From contig NZ_LRQV01000005.1 in the NCBI RefSeq assembly GCF_001567585.1, positions 1-64,000 on the forward strand: a stretch of 64,000 bases of DNA, in the 5' to 3' direction. The translations under genes were made by a program, and so were the position numbers. Shown in pieces: positions 61,736 to 64,000 of this stretch; position 1 is the stretch's first letter, and each line of letters begins with the position of its first letter. The notes below the pieces were generated by a model, which saw only the letters and a program-made list of their open reading frames with translations, ran no database searches and was not told the origin of the DNA. This DNA comes from Micromonospora rosaria. Its GTDB lineage: Bacteria; Actinomycetota; Actinomycetes; Mycobacteriales; Micromonosporaceae.

Positions 61736-62635
61736 TCAGAAGCCCAGCTTGCGGAGCTGCTTCGGGTCCCGCTGCCAGTCCTTCGCCACCCGGACGTGCA
61801 GGTCGAGGTAGACCCGGGTACCGAGCAGCTCCTCGATCTGCCGGCGGGCGGTGGTGCCCACCTCCTTGAGGCGGCTGGCCCGGTGACCGATCACGATCGC
61901 CTTCTGGCTGGACCGCTCCACGTACACGTCGGCGTAGATCTTCATGAGCTGGCCCTCGGGGATCATCTCCTCGACGACCACCGCGATGGAGTGCGGCAGC
62001 TCGTCGCGGACCCCTTCCAGGGCCGCCTCCCGGATCAGCTCGGCGACCAGCACCTGCTCCGGGTCGTCGGTGAGCATGTCGTCCGGGTAGAGCTGCGGCG
62101 ACGGTGGGAGGTACCCGGTCATCACGTCCACCAGGGTGTCCACCTGGTGCCCGGAGACCGCGCTGACCGGCACCACGGCCGCGAACTCGCCCAGCTCGCT
62201 GACCGCCAGCAACTGCTCGGCCAGCCGTTTCTTGTCGACCAGGTCGGTCTTGGTCACCACCGCCAGCACGGTCGCCTTCAACGCCGCCAGCTCACCACTG
62301 ATGAACCGGTCACCGCGCCCCACCGGCTCGTCCGCCGGGATGCACAGGCCGATCACGTCGACCTCGCTCCAGGTGGTGCGGACCAGGTCGTTGAGGCGCT
62401 CGCCGAGCAGCGTCCGGGGCCGGTGCAGACCGGGCGTGTCGACCAGGACGAGCTGCGAGTCCGGCCGGTGCAGCACGGCCCGGATGACGTGCCGGGTGGT
62501 CTGCGGCTTGTTCGAGGTGATCGCGATCTTCTGGCCGACGATCGCGTTGGTCAGGGTGGACTTGCCCGCGTTCGGCCGGCCCACGAAGCAGGCGAACCCG
62601 GCCCGGTACGGCCGCTGCGCCGTCGCGTCGCTCAT
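61736..62635 (-). CDS. era: GTPase Era
   Basis: 299 residues from ATG 62635. G1 VGRPNAGKSTLTNAI, G2 SNKPQTTRH, G3 LVDTPGLH, G4 VTKTDLVDK, then the KH domain near the C-terminus (RASRLKEVGTTARRQIEELL). It helps assemble the 30S ribosomal subunit by binding 16S rRNA. It precedes the acyltransferase gene and follows the deaminase-like gene in the same direction. Confidence 0.97.
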   Translation of the reverse strand: MSDATAQRPYRAGFACFVGRPNAGKSTLTNAIVGQKIAITSNKPQTTRHVIRAVLHRPDSQLVLVDTPGLHRPRTLLGERLNDLVRTTWSEVDVIGLCIPADEPVGRGDRFISGELAALKATVLAVVTKTDLVDKKRLAEQLLAVSELGEFAAVVPVSAVSGHQVDTLVDVMTGYLPPSPQLYPDDMLTDDPEQVLVAELIREAALEGVRDELPHSIAVVVEEMIPEGQLMKIYADVYVERSSQKAIVIGHRASRLKEVGTTARRQIEELLGTRVYLDLHVRVAKDWQRDPKQLRKLGF

Positions 62636-62672
62636 GCCGTACCCCGCCCGGTCGGCCGGTCGCCCCGCCCGG

Positions 62673-63059
62673 TCACTCGGTCACCGTGCCGAGCAGCGAG
62701 CCGTCCGGGGCGGCCACGTGGATCGGGGCGTCGGTGGCGAGGTCACGGACCGCCGCGTGCCCGGCGCCGTCCAGGGTCGAGGCCTCGGTCACCACCACCG
62801 CCGCCTCCAGCCGGGTCGCACCGGCGGCGACCGCCGAGGCGACGGCGAGCTGGAGGGCGGTGACGGTCAACGAGGGCAGCGAGACGCTCGCCGCCGCGTA
62901 CGTCCGGCCGTCCTGGTCCCGGACCGCCGCGCCCTCGACCGCGCCGACCCGGCCCCGCGCACCCCGGGCCAGCACGACCAGCTTGGCGTCCTCGGCGCCC
63001 AGTTCGGCCGCTTCGGACGGGGTGGGTCGGCTGGTGGGTACGGCGGAAGACTCAGGCAT
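62673..63059 (-). CDS. Cytidine-deaminase-like protein lacking the zinc site
   Basis: 128 residues from ATG 63059, overlapping the CNNM gene by 8 bases. The fold resembles cytidine deaminase ([40 protein letters not shown]), but it has no HAE motif, no PCxxC and no cysteine at all, so it cannot be a normal deaminase. This degenerate version sits upstream of era in many actinobacteria, as I recall. Role unknown, perhaps structural. Confidence 0.8.
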   Translation of the reverse strand: MPESSAVPTSRPTPSEAAELGAEDAKLVVLARGARGRVGAVEGAAVRDQDGRTYAAASVSLPSLTVTALQLAVASAVAAGATRLEAAVVVTEASTLDGAGHAAVRDLATDAPIHVAAPDGSLLGTVTE

Positions 63060-64000
63060 CAGCGGGTTGCCTCTCCTCGGATCGGTTCTCGTTGTCCCGG
63101 GGCTCGGCCTGCGCGCCCTGCCCCGACTCGTCCTGCGTACCGGTCGACGCGACCCGGCTGACCAGCAGGGTGTCGATCCGGTTCCGCCGGCCCGTGGTGC
63201 CCTCGGCGACCAGCCGGAGCCCGGCCACCTCGGCCTCGGCGCCGGGGATCGGAACCCGGCCCAGGGCCTGGGCCAGCAGGCCACCCACCGTCTCCACCTC
63301 GTCGGTGGGCAGGTCGGTGTCGAACAGCTCGCCGAGATCCTCGACCGGGAGCCGGGCGGTGACCCGGACCGACCCGTCGTCGAGGTGCTCGACCGGCGGA
63401 CGTTCGACATCGTACTCGTCGGTGATCTCCCCGACGATCTCCTCCAGGATGTCCTCGATGGTGACCAGGCCACCGGTGCCGCCGTACTCGTCGACGACGA
63501 TCACCAGGTGGTTGCGGGCGGCCTGCATCTCCGACAGCAGGTCGTCGACCGGCTTGGACTCCGGCACGAAGGTCGCCGGGCGCATCAGCTCGGAGACCCG
63601 GCAGCGCAGGTCCTCGGGGGCGCCACCCTGGGTGCGCCGGACCAGGTCCTTGAGGTAGAGCACGCCGAGCACGTCGTCCACGTTCTCGCCGATCACCGGG
63701 ATCCGGGAGAAGCCGGAGCGCAGGAAGAGCGCCAGCGCCTGGGAGAGGGTCTTGCCCTGCTCGATCCAGACCATCTCGGTGCGCGGCACCATCACCTCGC
63801 GGGCGATCGTGTCGCCGAGCGCGAAGACCGACTGGATCATCTGCCGCTCGCCGTGCTCGACCACCCCGCGCTGCTCGGCCAGGTCGACCATCTCCCGCAG
63901 TTCGAGCTGGGTGGCGAACGGCCCCTCGCGGAAGCCGCGCCCCGGGGTCACCGCGTTGCCGATCAGGATCAGCAGCGACGCGAGCGGGTTCAGCACCCGC
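63052..64000 (-). CDS. CNNM/CorC-family protein with CBS domains, partial
   Basis: 316 residues visible; the N-terminal DUF21 membrane part is cut by the right edge (reading frame open through base 64000). Seen: end of a membrane segment ([16 protein letters not shown]), then [20 protein letters not shown] and [20 protein letters not shown] (CBS pair), [20 protein letters not shown], and the C-terminal transporter-associated domain. Linked to Mg2+/Co2+ transport or hemolysin-like annotation. Stop overlaps the deaminase-like start by 8 bases. Confidence 0.93.
   Translation of the reverse strand, partial: RVLNPLASLLILIGNAVTPGRGFREGPFATQLELREMVDLAEQRGVVEHGERQMIQSVFALGDTIAREVMVPRTEMVWIEQGKTLSQALALFLRSGFSRIPVIGENVDDVLGVLYLKDLVRRTQGGAPEDLRCRVSELMRPATFVPESKPVDDLLSEMQAARNHLVIVVDEYGGTGGLVTIEDILEEIVGEITDEYDVERPPVEHLDDGSVRVTARLPVEDLGELFDTDLPTDEVETVGGLLAQALGRVPIPGAEAEVAGLRLVAEGTTGRRNRIDTLLVSRVASTGTQDESGQGAQAEPRDNENRSEERQPADA

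Overview
The window is a very GC-rich actinobacterial chromosome segment. Third codon positions are almost always G or C, GTG starts are common, and genes often overlap by ATGA or GTGA. Gene content fits Micromonosporaceae, most likely Micromonospora or a close relative: a dnaG/dgt neighbourhood, an smtB-zur pair, a CNNM-deaminase-like-era-recO-uppS cluster, DUF6328 and TIGR03943 proteins, and dispersed GC-rich palindromic repeats. The assignment is inferred from gene content and style; no rRNA or tRNA gene was recognised. All 59 genes look chromosomal. No transposase, integrase, phage gene or CRISPR array was seen.

Layout. 1-8.2 kb: a minus-strand unit with a ROK repressor, a ribose-type sugar ABC transporter and a Gfo/Idh/MocA oxidoreductase, followed by an atypical inositol-phosphate-synthase family gene overlapping the start of a UbiA-type prenyltransferase that runs off the left edge. 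8.4-12.2 kb: a YihY-type membrane protein and a DrrAB/NodIJ-type ABC exporter. 12.3-18.8 kb: a small hypothetical gene coupled to dnaG, a BCCT transporter, a siderophore-interacting protein under an iron box, and dgt. 19.2-28.0 kb: an eight-gene, tightly overlapped operon (GntR, TctCBA, Asp-box protein, DapA-family lyase, fucose-isomerase-like protein, FGGY kinase), probably for an anionic sugar or sugar acid. 28.0-29.0 kb: a gene-poor stretch with tandem and dispersed repeats.

29.0-41.3 kb: mostly single genes (VOC protein, roadblock protein, ppdK, GH20 hexosaminidase, GNAT, dusB, an AbiEi/DUF559-like protein, glyQS and small proteins). 41.4-44.9 kb: a zinc block, znuA-znuC-znuB followed by smtB-zur, behind a Zur-like box. 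45-52.2 kb: an acyl-CoA dehydrogenase with a strong upstream palindrome, DUF6328, SIS, alpha/beta hydrolase, and a TIGR03943/permease pair. 52.5-55.7 kb: a TPP riboswitch driving ykoE-ykoD-ykoC. 55.7-58.5 kb: a repeat-rich hypothetical gene, gnd and a tiny gene. 58.6-64 kb: uppS, recO, an acyltransferase, era, a cytidine-deaminase-like protein and a CNNM/CorC protein cut by the right edge.

Most notable: the TctCBA-linked sugar operon, whose set of enzymes matches no complete pathway I know; a family of about 55-bp double-palindrome repeats in four intergenic places, two sitting exactly between convergent genes; a second 18-bp inverted repeat inside the riboswitch-controlled operon; and the inositol-phosphate-synthase/UbiA pair at the left edge, which resembles ebo-type clusters.
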